From assembly GCA_019114755.1 (NCBI GenBank), contig DXEW01000005.1, positions 62,001 to 126,000 of the forward strand: a stretch of DNA of 64,000 nucleotides. The letters run 5' to 3'. Made by a program: the position numbers and the translations under genes. Below the pieces are notes generated by a model. It saw only the letters and a program-made list of their open reading frames with translations. It was not told the origin of the DNA and did no database searches. The DNA comes from Candidatus Borkfalkia faecavium (GTDB taxonomy: Bacteria; Bacillota; Clostridia; Christensenellales; Borkfalkiaceae). Positions 45,625 through 55,129 of this stretch are shown here, piece by piece; positions within the stretch are counted from its first letter, which is position 1; the number at the start of each line of letters is the position of its first letter.

Positions 45625-45658
45625 GTATTTATGTAACCAACCGAGGATGGGCATTTTT

Positions 45659-48211
45659 ATGAAGACATTGATCCTGATCGACGGCAACAGCCTTTTGAAC
45701 CGCGCCTATTACGCGACCAGGCTGCTGACGACCAAAGACGGAACGCCGACCAACGCGGTATTCGGCTTTATCAAGCTGCTTTTGAAGATCATTTCCGACC
45801 AAAATCCGGACAAGCTGATCGTGACCTTCGACTTGAAGGCGCCGACCTTCCGCCATCAATTGTACGACGGGTATAAGGCGACGCGCAAGCCGATGCCCGA
45901 CGATCTCGCCGTGCAGGTGGGGATGCTGAAAGAACTGCTCCGCACCATGCGCATCTGCATATGCGAAAAGGAAGGCTACGAGGCGGACGACCTCGTGGGT
46001 ACGCTTTCGCACCGCTTTGCGGATACGCACAGCATCATCATCACCGGCGACCGCGACGCCTATCAGCTGGTGGACGAGCGCACCTCCGTCTATCTCACCA
46101 AGACGGGCGTCAGCGAACTTCTGAAGCTGGATGCCGCGCATTTTGAAGAGATGATCGGCTATAAGCCCTGTCAGGTCATCGACATGAAGGCGCTGATGGG
46201 CGATAGTTCCGACAATATCCCCGGCGTCCCCGGCATCGGCGAGAAGACGGCGCTCGATCTTGTCAGGCGTTTTGGAAGCCTTGACGGCGTATATGCTCAC
46301 CTTGGCGACTGTTCCGCTTCCGTATGTAAAAAACTGGAAGCGGGGAAGCAGTCGGCGTACCTTTCGTACAAGCTCGCCGCCATCGACCGCGATGTTCCCA
46401 TCGAGATAGGTGAAGACGCGGGAGCGCTGGCCTTGCCCTTTTCCGAAGAGGTCAAACGCCAGTTTTTGCAGCTGGAATTTACCTCTTTGGCAAAATTGGA
46501 TATCTTCGCTGCCGAGGGGGCCGCGGCTTCGGAAGCCGTGCCGCGCGTCGCCGTGCGGCAGATCGGCACGGACTGCGATTTCCCGGCGGCAAAATCCTGC
46601 CGCGGCGAGATAGCGGCCGTCGAGTGGCAGGGCTGCCTGCATTTTTATATCGGCGGCGTTGAATACGCCGTGCGCGAGAGAGGAGATCTGCTCGGCGAAG
46701 TGGACGAAGCCCGTCTGGCTGCCTTTTTGAAGGAGGTGTTCGAGGCGGAGGGCGCCCCCGTCATCTTGTACGGCAAAAAGGCGTTCCGCCATCTTTTGCG
46801 CGGCTACGGCGTCTCCCTCTGCCGCGCGGCGGAAGACGTCTCGCTGATGAAATACCTCGCCGATTACAGCGGCAAAGACGATCAGCTTTCCGAGGCGCTG
46901 CAGGGCGGCGGCCTGCCCGAAGAGACGCCCGCCTACGGCGTTTACTGCCTGTACAAAAAACTGGGTGGGCAGCTGCAAAGCGAAAACCTGACTTCATTAT
47001 ATAAAGACCTGGAACTGCCACTCTGCGACGTGCTGTACGATATGGAAGTGTGCGGGGTGCGCATCGACCGCGCCACCAGTGCGCAGTTCGAGCAGCGCTA
47101 CCGCGAAAAGATCGCCGAGATCACCGCCAGGATCTACGAGCAGGCGGGCGAAACCTTCAACCTGAACTCTCCCGCGCAGCTTGGCAAGATCTTGTTTGAA
47201 AAGCTGGGCCTGCCCGCTTCCAAAAAGAATAAAAAGGGGACGTATTCGACGGGCGCGGAGATATTGGAAAAGCTGGCGGGGAAGTATGCCATCGTCGCCG
47301 ACGTGCTGGAATGCCGCCACTTTCAAAAGCTGCTGTCCACGTATATCGACGGCTTCAAGCCGCTCATCGACCGCGACGGGCTGGTGCATACCACCTTTAA
47401 CCAGGTGCAGACGTCTACGGGCAGGCTTTCCAGCCTCAACCCGAACCTACAGAATATCCCCGTCCGCGACGAAGAGGGCAGAGAGCTGCGCAAGCTGTTC
47501 GTGGCGCGCGGCGAGGGGCGCGTGCTCATCGACGCCGACTATTCGCAGATCGAACTGCGGCTTTTGGCGCATTTTTCGGGCTGCAAGGAGCTGATCGAGG
47601 CATACGGCGCCGGCAAAGACATACACGCCCTGACCGCATCGCAGGTATTCGGCGTGCCGCTCGATAAGGTCACGCCCGAACAGCGGCGGGCGGCGAAGGC
47701 GGTCAACTTCGGCATCATCTACGGCATCAGCGATTTCGGGCTGGCGTCTAATCTGCATATCCCCACAAAGCAGGCGGGCGAATATATCCGCAAATACTTC
47801 GAGACCTATTCCGACGTCAAAGAATATATGGACGCCAACGTCGCCTTTGCGCGCGAGCACGGCTATGTGACGACGCTTTTGGGGCGGAAGCGCTTCATCC
47901 CCGAACTGCGCTCTTCCAATTACAACATCCGCGCCTTCGGCGAGCGCGCCGCCATGAACATGCCTCTGCAGGGCAGCAGTGCCGACATCATCAAGATCGC
48001 CATGATCCGCGTGGCGGCACGGCTGCGGGAGGGGAAGTTCCGCTCGCAGCTGATCTTGCAGGTGCACGACGAACTGATCATCGACGCCTTCGAAGAGGAG
48101 AAAGAGCAGGTGGCGCAGATGCTGCAACACGAAATGGAGAACGCCGTGCGGCTGCAAGTTCCCCTGACGGTGGAAGTGCGCTGCGGCAAGAGCTGGTATG
48201 AAACAAAGTAA
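45659..48211 (+). CDS. polA: DNA polymerase I
   Basis: An 850-residue repair and lagging-strand polymerase. The 5'-3' exonuclease domain (1 to about 290) has ILIDGNSLLNRAYYA, GYEADDLVG and MGDSSDNIPGVPGIGEKTA. The middle region (about 310-450) has the 3'-5' exonuclease fold but lacks the D-x-E catalytic pair, so it should not proofread. The polymerase domain has DADYSQIELRLLAHFSG, RRAAKAVNFGIIYG and QVHDELIIDAF. ATG at 45659 with a GAGG about 12 nt upstream. Confidence 0.95.
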   Translation: MKTLILIDGNSLLNRAYYATRLLTTKDGTPTNAVFGFIKLLLKIISDQNPDKLIVTFDLKAPTFRHQLYDGYKATRKPMPDDLAVQVGMLKELLRTMRICICEKEGYEADDLVGTLSHRFADTHSIIITGDRDAYQLVDERTSVYLTKTGVSELLKLDAAHFEEMIGYKPCQVIDMKALMGDSSDNIPGVPGIGEKTALDLVRRFGSLDGVYAHLGDCSASVCKKLEAGKQSAYLSYKLAAIDRDVPIEIGEDAGALALPFSEEVKRQFLQLEFTSLAKLDIFAAEGAAASEAVPRVAVRQIGTDCDFPAAKSCRGEIAAVEWQGCLHFYIGGVEYAVRERGDLLGEVDEARLAAFLKEVFEAEGAPVILYGKKAFRHLLRGYGVSLCRAAEDVSLMKYLADYSGKDDQLSEALQGGGLPEETPAYGVYCLYKKLGGQLQSENLTSLYKDLELPLCDVLYDMEVCGVRIDRATSAQFEQRYREKIAEITARIYEQAGETFNLNSPAQLGKILFEKLGLPASKKNKKGTYSTGAEILEKLAGKYAIVADVLECRHFQKLLSTYIDGFKPLIDRDGLVHTTFNQVQTSTGRLSSLNPNLQNIPVRDEEGRELRKLFVARGEGRVLIDADYSQIELRLLAHFSGCKELIEAYGAGKDIHALTASQVFGVPLDKVTPEQRRAAKAVNFGIIYGISDFGLASNLHIPTKQAGEYIRKYFETYSDVKEYMDANVAFAREHGYVTTLLGRKRFIPELRSSNYNIRAFGERAAMNMPLQGSSADIIKIAMIRVAARLREGKFRSQLILQVHDELIIDAFEEEKEQVAQMLQHEMENAVRLQVPLTVEVRCGKSWYETK

Positions 48212-48785
48212 GTTGAAGATCGCCGTCACCGGCGGCATCGGCAGCGGCAAGTCCGCCGTGATGCGCATCCTGGCGGAAGAGGGATACCGTACCTTTTCGG
48301 CGGACGCCATCGCGCGCACGATCTATGCAGACGCCGCGCTGCGGCAAAAAGTGGCGGAACAATTCCCCGGCTGCCTCGATGCGCGGGGAGAGGTGGACCG
48401 CAGGGCGCTCGCCGCCATCGTCTTCGGCGACAAGGAAAAGATCGCCGCGCTGAACGCGCTCACCCATCCGTATATCATGCAAAAGCTGTTTACGGAGATG
48501 GACGCCTGCGATGCGCCCGCCTTCGCCGAGGTGCCGCTGCTGTTTGAAAGCGGCACGGCGCAGCTGTTTGACCGCGTCATCGTCGTCATGCGCGACCTTC
48601 CCGCGCGCATCCGCGCCGTGTGCGAGCGCGACGGCATCGGCGAGCGTGAGGCACTGCTGCGGGTACAAAGTCAGTTCGACTATGAAAATAATTCCCTGAA
48701 CGGGCATACTGTAGTATATAACAACGGTACGCCGGAGCAGCTGCGCTCCCGCGTCGTTCAGGTCGTCCATGAAATTCTTTGCTGA
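48198..48785 (+). CDS. coaE: Dephospho-CoA kinase
   Basis: A 195-residue final enzyme of CoA synthesis. P-loop AVTGGIGSGKSAV, SADAIAR, LTHPYI and VPLLFESG are canonical. It overlaps the polA end by 14 nt; polA-coaE linkage is common in Firmicutes. Confidence 0.95.
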   Translation: MKQSKLKIAVTGGIGSGKSAVMRILAEEGYRTFSADAIARTIYADAALRQKVAEQFPGCLDARGEVDRRALAAIVFGDKEKIAALNALTHPYIMQKLFTEMDACDAPAFAEVPLLFESGTAQLFDRVIVVMRDLPARIRAVCERDGIGEREALLRVQSQFDYENNSLNGHTVVYNNGTPEQLRSRVVQVVHEILC

Positions 48786-49314
48786 ACATGTTCTGCGGGC
48801 GGCGGGGATCTTTTTCGCCCTCCTCTTTGCCGCCGCCCTCGCCTGTGCCTTTTTATACGGCTGCCTGGTACCCAGGCGCTATGCGGAAGAGGTGCGGCTG
48901 TATGCGCGGCAGGCGGGGCTGGAAGAGGAATTGGTGTTTGCCGTCATCCGTGCGGAGAGCAACTTCCGTGCCGACGCCGTCAGCCCCGCGGGCGCCGTGG
49001 GGCTCATGCAGATCATGCCGCAGACGGCGCTGTTTGTAGAAGAGCTTTCGGGGCGGCGGCTGGATGTGCGAGACCCGGCCGAAAATATCGACCTCGGCAC
49101 GGCGTACCTGCGCTACCTGTTCGGGCGCTTTTCTTCGCTGACGCAGGTGCTCGCCGCCTATAACGCGGGAGAGGGGACGGTGCGCGCGTGGCTCTCGCGC
49201 GCCGATCTGACCGATGAACAGGGGGATCTGGCGCGTATTCCCTATCCTGAAACGGCCCGTTATGTGCGGAGAGTCAAAATTTTTTATAATTGCTATAAAT
49301 TTTGCTACCGATGA
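48769..49314 (+). CDS. Membrane-anchored lytic transglycosylase (SLT domain)
   Basis: A 181-residue protein with an N-terminal membrane anchor (about 9-32) and an SLT domain. Catalytic Glu in FAVIRAESNFRADAVS, then GAVGLMQIMPQTA and LAAYNAGEGTV, typical of family 1 lytic transglycosylases that cut peptidoglycan glycan strands. It overlaps coaE by 17 nt. Confidence 0.92.
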   Translation: MKFFAEHVLRAAGIFFALLFAAALACAFLYGCLVPRRYAEEVRLYARQAGLEEELVFAVIRAESNFRADAVSPAGAVGLMQIMPQTALFVEELSGRRLDVRDPAENIDLGTAYLRYLFGRFSSLTQVLAAYNAGEGTVRAWLSRADLTDEQGDLARIPYPETARYVRRVKIFYNCYKFCYR

Positions 49315-49315
49315 C

Positions 49316-49344
49316 TTGACATTTTTTTCTGAATATAGTAAAAT
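49316..49344 (+). promoter_or_regulatory. Promoter of the tRNA pair
   Basis: -35 TTGACA (49316-49321), 17-nt spacer, -10 TAAAAT (49339-49344), 12 nt before the tRNA. Confidence 0.88.
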
Positions 49345-49355
49345 AAATATCGCTT

Positions 49356-49440
49356 GTGAGGATGGCGGAATTGGCAGACGCGTACGTTTGAGGGGCGTAT
49401 GGAGAAATCCGTGTGGGTTCAAGTCCCATTCTTCACACCA
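49356..49440 (+). tRNA. tRNA-Leu (GAG)
   Basis: An 85-nt class II tRNA. Acceptor GTGAGGA pairs with TCTTCAC; anticodon stem TACGT/GCGTA closes the loop TTGAGGG, giving anticodon GAG (49390-49392). Extra arm present and CCA encoded. Confidence 0.95.
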
Positions 49441-49466
49441 AAAAGTCCGCGCGACAGCGCGGATAT

Positions 49467-49543
49467 GGGGGCATAGCTCAGTTGGTTAGAGCGCTCGCTT
49501 CACATGCGAGAGGTCGTAGGTTCGAGTCCTACTGTCCCTACCA
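49467..49543 (+). tRNA. tRNA-Val (CAC)
   Basis: A 77-nt tRNA. Acceptor GGGGGCA pairs with TGTCCCT (two G-U); anticodon stem CTCGC/GCGAG closes loop TTCACAT, anticodon CAC (49501-49503), reading GUG. CCA encoded. Confidence 0.94.
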
Positions 49544-49547
49544 AAAG

Positions 49548-49582
49548 CCGTGTACGGTGTTCGCCGTGCACGGTATTTTTTT
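49548..49582 (+). terminator. Terminator of the tRNA operon
   Basis: CCGTGTACGG (49548-49557) / CCGTGCACGG (49564-49573), then TA and seven T residues. Confidence 0.88.
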
Positions 49583-49678
49583 GCCCGCAAAGCGCCGCCG
49601 CCGGCGGGTGTATATTTTGCCCGTATGGCGCAGATCTTGCCAAAGTTGCCGTATGCGGGCGCGATTTTTTATTTACAC

Positions 49679-49707
49679 TTGACGATTGCGCCATAAAACG
49701 ATATAAT
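49679..49707 (+). promoter_or_regulatory. Promoter of galT
   Basis: -35 TTGACG (49679-49684), 17-nt spacer, -10 TATAAT (49702-49707). Confidence 0.85.
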
Positions 49708-49755
49708 AGATATGTAGGGGCTCTCCCTCGAGAATATGTATCGGAGTTGAAAAAA

Positions 49756-51288
49756 ATGGACGCAGAATTGTTGGTGGAAAAGCTGATCGCCTATGCAGAA
49801 CGGAATTTGTATTTGCAGCCCGCGGATACGATCTACATGCGCAACACGCTGCTGGCAGAGCTGAAATTGCAGGCGCCCTGCGAGGGCGAGGCGGATGTTT
49901 CGGATGTGGCGGCAATGGACGTGCCGGACGAGCTGAACGCGGAGATCGCCGCCTATGCGGTGGAGCACGGCCTGACGGACGAGGCGAACGCGGAGCGCTA
50001 CTGTGCGCGCATCTTCGGGATGCTGACGCCCCTTCCTTCCAAGATCAACGAGGAGTTTGCCGCCCTTCGCGCGCAGTCTCCGCAGGCGGCATGCGACTAC
50101 CTGTACAATATCTCCGTCAAAAACGGGTACATACAGAAGACGGCGATCTCGCGCAACCTTCAGTGGAGTTATGACGACGGCGCCAACGTGTTGGAGATCA
50201 CTGTAAACCTTTCCAAACCGGAAAAGAACAACAAGGATATCGCCAAACTTTTGAGCGCGCCGCAGTCGCGCAAGTATCCCATGTGCGCCCTCTGTAAAGA
50301 AAATGAGGGGTTTGAAGGTGCGGGCACGCATCCGCCCCGCCAGAATATCCGCACGGTCAAGGTGGAGCTGGGCGGCGAAAAGTGGTTCTTGCAGTACTCT
50401 CCCTATGCATATTATAACGAACACTGCATCGCCATCGCCGAAAAGCACGCACCCATGCGCTGCGACGGCACTACGGTGCGCAAGCTGCTCGACTTTGTCG
50501 ATTTCCTCCCCAACTATTTTATCGGCAGTAACGCCTCGCTCCCCATCGTGGGCGGTTCCATTCTCAACCACGAGCATTTCCAGGGCGGCCGGCATACCAT
50601 GCCCATGCACCGCGCGCGCATCCGCAGGCAGCTATATGCGGACAAATACCCGCAGCTGCGCGTCGGCATCCTCGACTGGTACAACAGCGGTATCCAGGTG
50701 GAAGGGGAAGACAAGGCGGCCGTGGCAGAGCTTGCCGCGCATATCATCGAGGCGTGGAAGGGATTTTCCTGCCCCGCCTGCGACATTTTGAGTGAAACGG
50801 ACGGCACGCCGCACAACACGGTGTCGCCCATCTGCCGCAAGGTGGGGGATACATACGTCTTCACCATGCTCCTGCGCAACAACCGCACCGACGAGCGCTA
50901 CCCCGACGGCATCTTCCACGTGCATCCCGAATATCAGAACATCAAAAAGGAAGGCATCGGGCTGATCGAGGCGATGGGGCTGTTCATCTTGCCCGGCAGG
51001 CTGAAGAGGCAGCTGGACGCCATCGAAGATATCCTCTGCGGGGCCGCCGCCTATGACCCTGCGGCGCTGGAAGAGGAGTCGAACGACCTGTACGTGCACC
51101 GCTATATGATCGCGGATATGCTCGGGCAGGGCAAACAGCCTTCCAAGCAGGCGGCGCATACATTTGTGGAGGAATACATCGGCAAGGTGTGCGTCCATAT
51201 TTTAGACAATACCGCCGTGTTCAAGCGCGACGAGGCGGGCGAAGCGGGCTTCATGCAGTTCGCCGCGGCGGCGGGCCTGCACGAGTAA
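49756..51288 (+). CDS. galT: UDP-glucose--hexose-1-phosphate uridylyltransferase (class 2 GalT)
   Basis: A 510-residue Leloir enzyme of the Firmicutes class 2 type, which is longer than the enteric form. LPIVGGSILNHEHFQGGRH holds the active-site His region; YPMCALCKENEGF and PYAYYNEHCIAI are class-typical. No galK or galE lies next to it. SD GGAG; the upstream open frame through the tRNA is ignored. Confidence 0.93.
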   Translation: MDAELLVEKLIAYAERNLYLQPADTIYMRNTLLAELKLQAPCEGEADVSDVAAMDVPDELNAEIAAYAVEHGLTDEANAERYCARIFGMLTPLPSKINEEFAALRAQSPQAACDYLYNISVKNGYIQKTAISRNLQWSYDDGANVLEITVNLSKPEKNNKDIAKLLSAPQSRKYPMCALCKENEGFEGAGTHPPRQNIRTVKVELGGEKWFLQYSPYAYYNEHCIAIAEKHAPMRCDGTTVRKLLDFVDFLPNYFIGSNASLPIVGGSILNHEHFQGGRHTMPMHRARIRRQLYADKYPQLRVGILDWYNSGIQVEGEDKAAVAELAAHIIEAWKGFSCPACDILSETDGTPHNTVSPICRKVGDTYVFTMLLRNNRTDERYPDGIFHVHPEYQNIKKEGIGLIEAMGLFILPGRLKRQLDAIEDILCGAAAYDPAALEEESNDLYVHRYMIADMLGQGKQPSKQAAHTFVEEYIGKVCVHILDNTAVFKRDEAGEAGFMQFAAAAGLHE

Positions 51289-51312
51289 AAAAGAGAATGT
51301 GAACGATCCGAG

Positions 51313-51338
51313 GGCGGCATCGCAAGGTGCCGCCTTTT
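51313..51338 (+). terminator. Terminator after galT
   Basis: GGCGGCA/TGCCGCC stem with an 8-nt loop and TTTT. Confidence 0.8.
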
Positions 51339-51370
51339 CAAATTCTTTTGAAATGATTTTCCGCAAACTC

Positions 51371-51399
51371 TTGCATTTTCCCTCGTTTTTTGATACAAT
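51371..51399 (+). promoter_or_regulatory. Promoter of lysA
   Basis: -35 TTGCAT (51371-51376), 17-nt spacer, -10 TACAAT (51394-51399). No lysine riboswitch fits in the short leader. Confidence 0.8.
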
Positions 51400-51419
51400 A
51401 AGTGGTACGAGGTAATACA

Positions 51420-52745
51420 ATGAATCAGAGAAAAACTTTGCAGGTAAACGAAAAAGGGCATTTACAGATCGGGGGAGCGGATACGCTGCAGCTGGCAAAA
51501 GAATTCGGCACGCCGCTGTATGTGATGGACGAACAGTACATCCGCGACATGTGCCGCGTTTACCGCGACGCCATCGAACGCGAATACGACGGCAACGGGC
51601 TGGTGCTGTACGCATCCAAGGCCTTTTCCTGCCTTGCCATCTATAAGATCGCGGCGCAGGAGCAGGTAGGCGTCGACGTCGTCTCCGGCGGCGAGCTGTA
51701 CACGGCGCTGCGGGCGGGTTTTCCCGCAGAGCGCATCTATATGCACGGCAACAATAAGCAGCGTTCCGAACTCGTCTACGCCGTCGAGAGCGGCGTGGGG
51801 ACCATTGTCGTCGATGCGCTCTCCGAGATAGACATGCTCGACGAGCTGTGCGGCGAGCGCGGCAGGGTGCAGGACGTCCTCATCCGCGTCAACCCCGGCG
51901 TAGAGGCGCACACCCATCACTTTATCCAGACGGCAAAGACGGACAGCAAGTTCGGCTTTTCGATCGCCGACGGCACGGCGGAGCAGACCGCCCTCTATGC
52001 CGCGGGCAAGAAAAATCTGCGCCTTGCGGGCTATCATTGCCATATCGGTTCGCAGATCTTTGAAAAGCAGTCGTTCACGCTGGCGGTCGATAAGATGCTC
52101 GCCTTCATCGCCGCGATGCAGGAAAAGCACGGCCTGCAAACAGACGTTTTGAACCTCGGCGGCGGGTACGGCATCTGGTATACGGATGAAGACGCCAAGA
52201 TCTCTTGCGAGGGCTATGCCGATTACCTGCGCGCCGTCATCGCGGAACTCAAAGAAAAAGCGGACGCTTACGGCGTCAAACGGCCGTACCTCGTCATCGA
52301 GCCCGGCCGCTCCATCGTCGGGGAGGCGGGCATCACCCTGTATACGGTAGGGGCGATCAAAGAGATCCCGGGCGTCAAAAAATACATCGCCGTGGACGGG
52401 GGCATGTTTGAAAGCCCGCGCTATGCGCTGTATCAGGCGAAATATACGCCCGTGTTGGCAAACAGGGCGAACGAGCCCGCCGCCGAGACGGTGACCATCG
52501 CGGGGAAATGCTGCGAAAGCGGCGACATCATCTGCGCCAACGTGCGCCTTCCCAAGGCGGAGAGCGGCGATCTTTTGGCGGTGCTTTCCACGGGCGCCTA
52601 TAACTATTCGATGGCGAGCAACTACAACCGCAACCTCATCCCGCCCGTCGTGCTGGTCAAAGACGGAAAGGCGGACTACATCGTCAAGCCGCAGAGCTAT
52701 GAAGACCTCGTCCGCAACGACGTCGTGCCCGAGCGCCTGCAATAA
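51420..52745 (+). CDS. lysA: Diaminopimelate decarboxylase
   Basis: A 441-residue PLP enzyme making lysine from meso-DAP. PLP lysine in YASKAFSCLA, HCHIGSQIF, LNLGGGYGIWYT, EPGRSIVGEAG, and the Cys of GKCCESGDIIC at the dimer active site. The ATG at 51420 has GAGG 8 nt upstream. Confidence 0.96.
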   Translation: MNQRKTLQVNEKGHLQIGGADTLQLAKEFGTPLYVMDEQYIRDMCRVYRDAIEREYDGNGLVLYASKAFSCLAIYKIAAQEQVGVDVVSGGELYTALRAGFPAERIYMHGNNKQRSELVYAVESGVGTIVVDALSEIDMLDELCGERGRVQDVLIRVNPGVEAHTHHFIQTAKTDSKFGFSIADGTAEQTALYAAGKKNLRLAGYHCHIGSQIFEKQSFTLAVDKMLAFIAAMQEKHGLQTDVLNLGGGYGIWYTDEDAKISCEGYADYLRAVIAELKEKADAYGVKRPYLVIEPGRSIVGEAGITLYTVGAIKEIPGVKKYIAVDGGMFESPRYALYQAKYTPVLANRANEPAAETVTIAGKCCESGDIICANVRLPKAESGDLLAVLSTGAYNYSMASNYNRNLIPPVVLVKDGKADYIVKPQSYEDLVRNDVVPERLQ

Positions 52746-52780
52746 ATACAAAGCGCCGGCAATAAATTCAAAAGGCTTAC

Positions 52781-52807
52781 AAAGGAGCGGTGCTGCCGCT
52801 CCTTTTT
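52781..52807 (+). terminator. Terminator after lysA
   Basis: AAAGGAGCGG-tgctg-CCGCTCCTTT with T residues to 52807. Confidence 0.9.
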
Positions 52808-52841
52808 GCTAAAATATCACCGGCAGGCGAGGCGAGTTGCC

Positions 52842-52870
52842 TTGCTTTTTGGGCCGTTTTATAGTATAAT
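52842..52870 (+). promoter_or_regulatory. Promoter placing +1 at the ATG of the M50 gene
   Basis: -35 TTGCTT (52842-52847), 17-nt spacer, -10 TATAAT (52865-52870). Six bases (CTTCCT) then ATG at 52877, the same geometry as at 40326. Confidence 0.82.
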
Positions 52871-52876
52871 CTTCCT

Positions 52877-53590
52877 ATGGCTATTCAGACGATCCTCTAT
52901 TACGTTGCAAGTTTATTGGCTGTCGCCATCGTGCTGACCCTGCACGAATTTTCGCACGCCTTCGTCGCCTATAAATGCGGCGACCTGACGCCGAAGATCC
53001 GCGGGCGGCTGACCTTGAACCCGCTGGCGCACTTCGATATTTTGGGCCTCGTGTTTTTCGCCCTGGCGGGATTCGGCTGGGCAAAGCCCGTGCCCATCAA
53101 CCCCAACAACTTCAACCATTATAAGCGCGGGCTGGCGCTCACGTCTATCGCGGGCATCGCCGCGAACTATCTGAGCGCGTTCATCTTTTACCCGATCTAC
53201 CTGCTCGTTTCGATGTATGTGCAGACGCCTGTGCCGATGCTCGATGATTTTCTTTTCGACTTTACGCTGTTGTTATGGGCGTACTCGCTCTCGTTTGCCG
53301 TCTTCAACCTCATCCCGCTGCCGCCTTTGGACGGCTGGAATCTGGTGGAAGCGCTCAACAGGCGCAGGGGAAAGGTGTTCCGCTTTTTCCGCCAGTACGG
53401 CAACGTCATCCTCATCATCCTCATCGTCATCCGTTTCCTGGTGAGATTTACGGCAAATTACGAGATGCTTGCCATCGCGTCCATGATCTTCGGGTATATC
53501 GATATCCTCGGATATATCATGACGTTCGTCGTGCAATGGGTCGGCTGGCCCGTCACAATGTTATGGGGGTTGATTTTCGGCATTGTCTAA
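52877..53590 (+). CDS. Site-2 protease-like M50 metallopeptidase
   Basis: A 237-residue membrane protease with six or so hydrophobic segments. Zinc motif HEFSH in TM1 and LIPLPPLDGW (third ligand Asp) in a later helix are intact; no PDZ domain. Substrate unknown. No SD; predicted leaderless. It overlaps scpA by 8 nt, and M50-scpA-scpB order is common in Firmicutes. Confidence 0.92.
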   Translation: MAIQTILYYVASLLAVAIVLTLHEFSHAFVAYKCGDLTPKIRGRLTLNPLAHFDILGLVFFALAGFGWAKPVPINPNNFNHYKRGLALTSIAGIAANYLSAFIFYPIYLLVSMYVQTPVPMLDDFLFDFTLLLWAYSLSFAVFNLIPLPPLDGWNLVEALNRRRGKVFRFFRQYGNVILIILIVIRFLVRFTANYEMLAIASMIFGYIDILGYIMTFVVQWVGWPVTMLWGLIFGIV

Positions 53591-54374
53591 AGATCTTACG
53601 GAAAATTTTGAATCGGTCGTCGATTATACGACCGTGCTCGACAACTTTGAAGGCCCGCTCGACCTGCTGCTGTTCCTCATCAAGCAGGAACAGATCGAGA
53701 TCAAAGACATCTTCGTCTCCAAAGTGACGGAGCAGTTTTTGGAATACATGAACGGCCTGCCTTATATCGATCTCGACAAGGCGAGCGAATACCTCAGCAT
53801 CGCCTCCACCATCCTGGAGATCAAGGCAAAGAGCCTCGTTCCCGCCATCGTGGAGCCGGAGGAGGAGACGGAAGACAGCGGCGCCATGCTCATCCGCGCC
53901 CTGGAGGAGTATAAGCTGCTCAAAGAGGAAAGCGCCAAATTGAAGCAGCTGGAGACGCTCGGCTACTATTATAAAGAGCCGGATAAAAGCGTGGGCGAGG
54001 CGAAGATCGTCTATAAAGAGTTCAATTTAGACGGCCTCTTGAAGGCGTTTACCGATATGCTTTTGCGGCAGGAAGCGCGCCGCCGCGACGAGACCATGCA
54101 GCGCGAGATCCCGAAAGACGTATTTACCATCCCGGACCGCGCGGCGTATATCTGCAGGACGGCGGAAGAGCAGGACGAGGTGAGCTTTGAGTCCCTCTTT
54201 TCGCCGCACGCGAGCAAGAGCGAGATCATCACCACCTTTCAGGCGCTGTTGGAACTTTTGAAACATCAGTACATTACCGTCGTGCAGGGCGACGTGTTCG
54301 GAGACATCGTCATCCGCTATAACCCGGAGCACGTCGAGGAGGATATCTTTGGAGATCTTGGAGAATCTGAGTAA
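53583..54374 (+). CDS. scpA: Segregation and condensation protein A
   Basis: A 263-residue kleisin bridging SMC heads. N-terminal FEGPLDLLLFLIKQEQIEIKD is the family hallmark; the C-terminal winged helix binds the SMC cap. It starts with TTG inside the M50 gene end. Confidence 0.94.
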   Translation: MSKDLTENFESVVDYTTVLDNFEGPLDLLLFLIKQEQIEIKDIFVSKVTEQFLEYMNGLPYIDLDKASEYLSIASTILEIKAKSLVPAIVEPEEETEDSGAMLIRALEEYKLLKEESAKLKQLETLGYYYKEPDKSVGEAKIVYKEFNLDGLLKAFTDMLLRQEARRRDETMQREIPKDVFTIPDRAAYICRTAEEQDEVSFESLFSPHASKSEIITTFQALLELLKHQYITVVQGDVFGDIVIRYNPEHVEEDIFGDLGESE

Positions 54375-55071
54375 TATACTCGAAAGCATCTTATTTGTGG
54401 CGGGAAATCCCGTTCCCGTCGCCGCCATAGCCGAAAAACTGGGCGTTTCGGCGGACGACGTGCGCGCCGCCGCCGACAAACTGCGGCAGCGCTACGAAGA
54501 GCGCGGCGGCCTCAGGCTGCTGCAATTCAACCATAAACTGCAGCTTTCCAGCAATCCCGACTATAAAGACTATATCGGCGCGGTGCTGAACCCCATCAAG
54601 GAGCGCGAATTTACCAAGACTATCCTGGAATGCGCCGCCATCATCGCCTATAAGCAGCCGATCACCAAGGGCGAGTTGGAGGCGCTGCGCGGGCTCAACT
54701 GCGACTATGCCGTACATACGCTGCTCGATCTGAAGATGATCGAACCCGTCGGCAGGAAAGACGCCGTCGGCAGGCCCATCTTATACGCGACCACCGATAA
54801 TTTTTTGAAGCGCTTCCACTTGAACAGCATCGAAGATCTGCCCGATTACGATACGCTGATGGAAAACATCGCCAAACTGCACGAAAGCGAGCAGGATTCG
54901 TATCTGTACGCAAATCATGTATATGTGGACGCGGAAGGGGACGCGCCGCAGGAAGGGCAGCCCGCTGCGGAACAGAAAGAGCAGGGCGGCAAAGAGAGCG
55001 CACCGTCTGCCGAGGAGGAATTGCCCGATTTTTTACAGGACCTCGGCGAAGACCTCATCAAGATCGAATAA
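54349..55071 (+). CDS. scpB: Segregation and condensation protein B
   Basis: A 240-residue winged-helix partner of ScpA. ILESILFVAGNPVPVAAIAE, ECAAIIAYKQPITKGELEALRG and GRPILYATTDNFLKRF fit the family. It starts with TTG (GAGGAGG upstream) and overlaps scpA by 26 nt. An acidic Gln-rich tail follows residue 190. Confidence 0.94.
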   Translation: MEILENLSNILESILFVAGNPVPVAAIAEKLGVSADDVRAAADKLRQRYEERGGLRLLQFNHKLQLSSNPDYKDYIGAVLNPIKEREFTKTILECAAIIAYKQPITKGELEALRGLNCDYAVHTLLDLKMIEPVGRKDAVGRPILYATTDNFLKRFHLNSIEDLPDYDTLMENIAKLHESEQDSYLYANHVYVDAEGDAPQEGQPAAEQKEQGGKESAPSAEEELPDFLQDLGEDLIKIE

Positions 55072-55090
55072 AAAACCATCCGATAAAAAC

Positions 55091-55129
55091 AAAAAGGCGG
55101 GCGGGAGTTTTACTCCTGCTCGTCTTTTT
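55091..55129. terminator. Bidirectional terminator between scpB and hflX
   Basis: About 18-nt stems (with some G-U pairs and mismatches) around a 3-nt loop, with A and T runs on both sides; the hflX stop codon sits in the loop. It serves both convergent genes. Confidence 0.88.

Noticed and set aside
46550..47000. Active 3'-5' proofreading domain in PolA
   Set aside because: The fold is recognisable but the D-x-E metal-binding pair is missing, as in many Gram-positive PolA proteins, so it is probably inactive.
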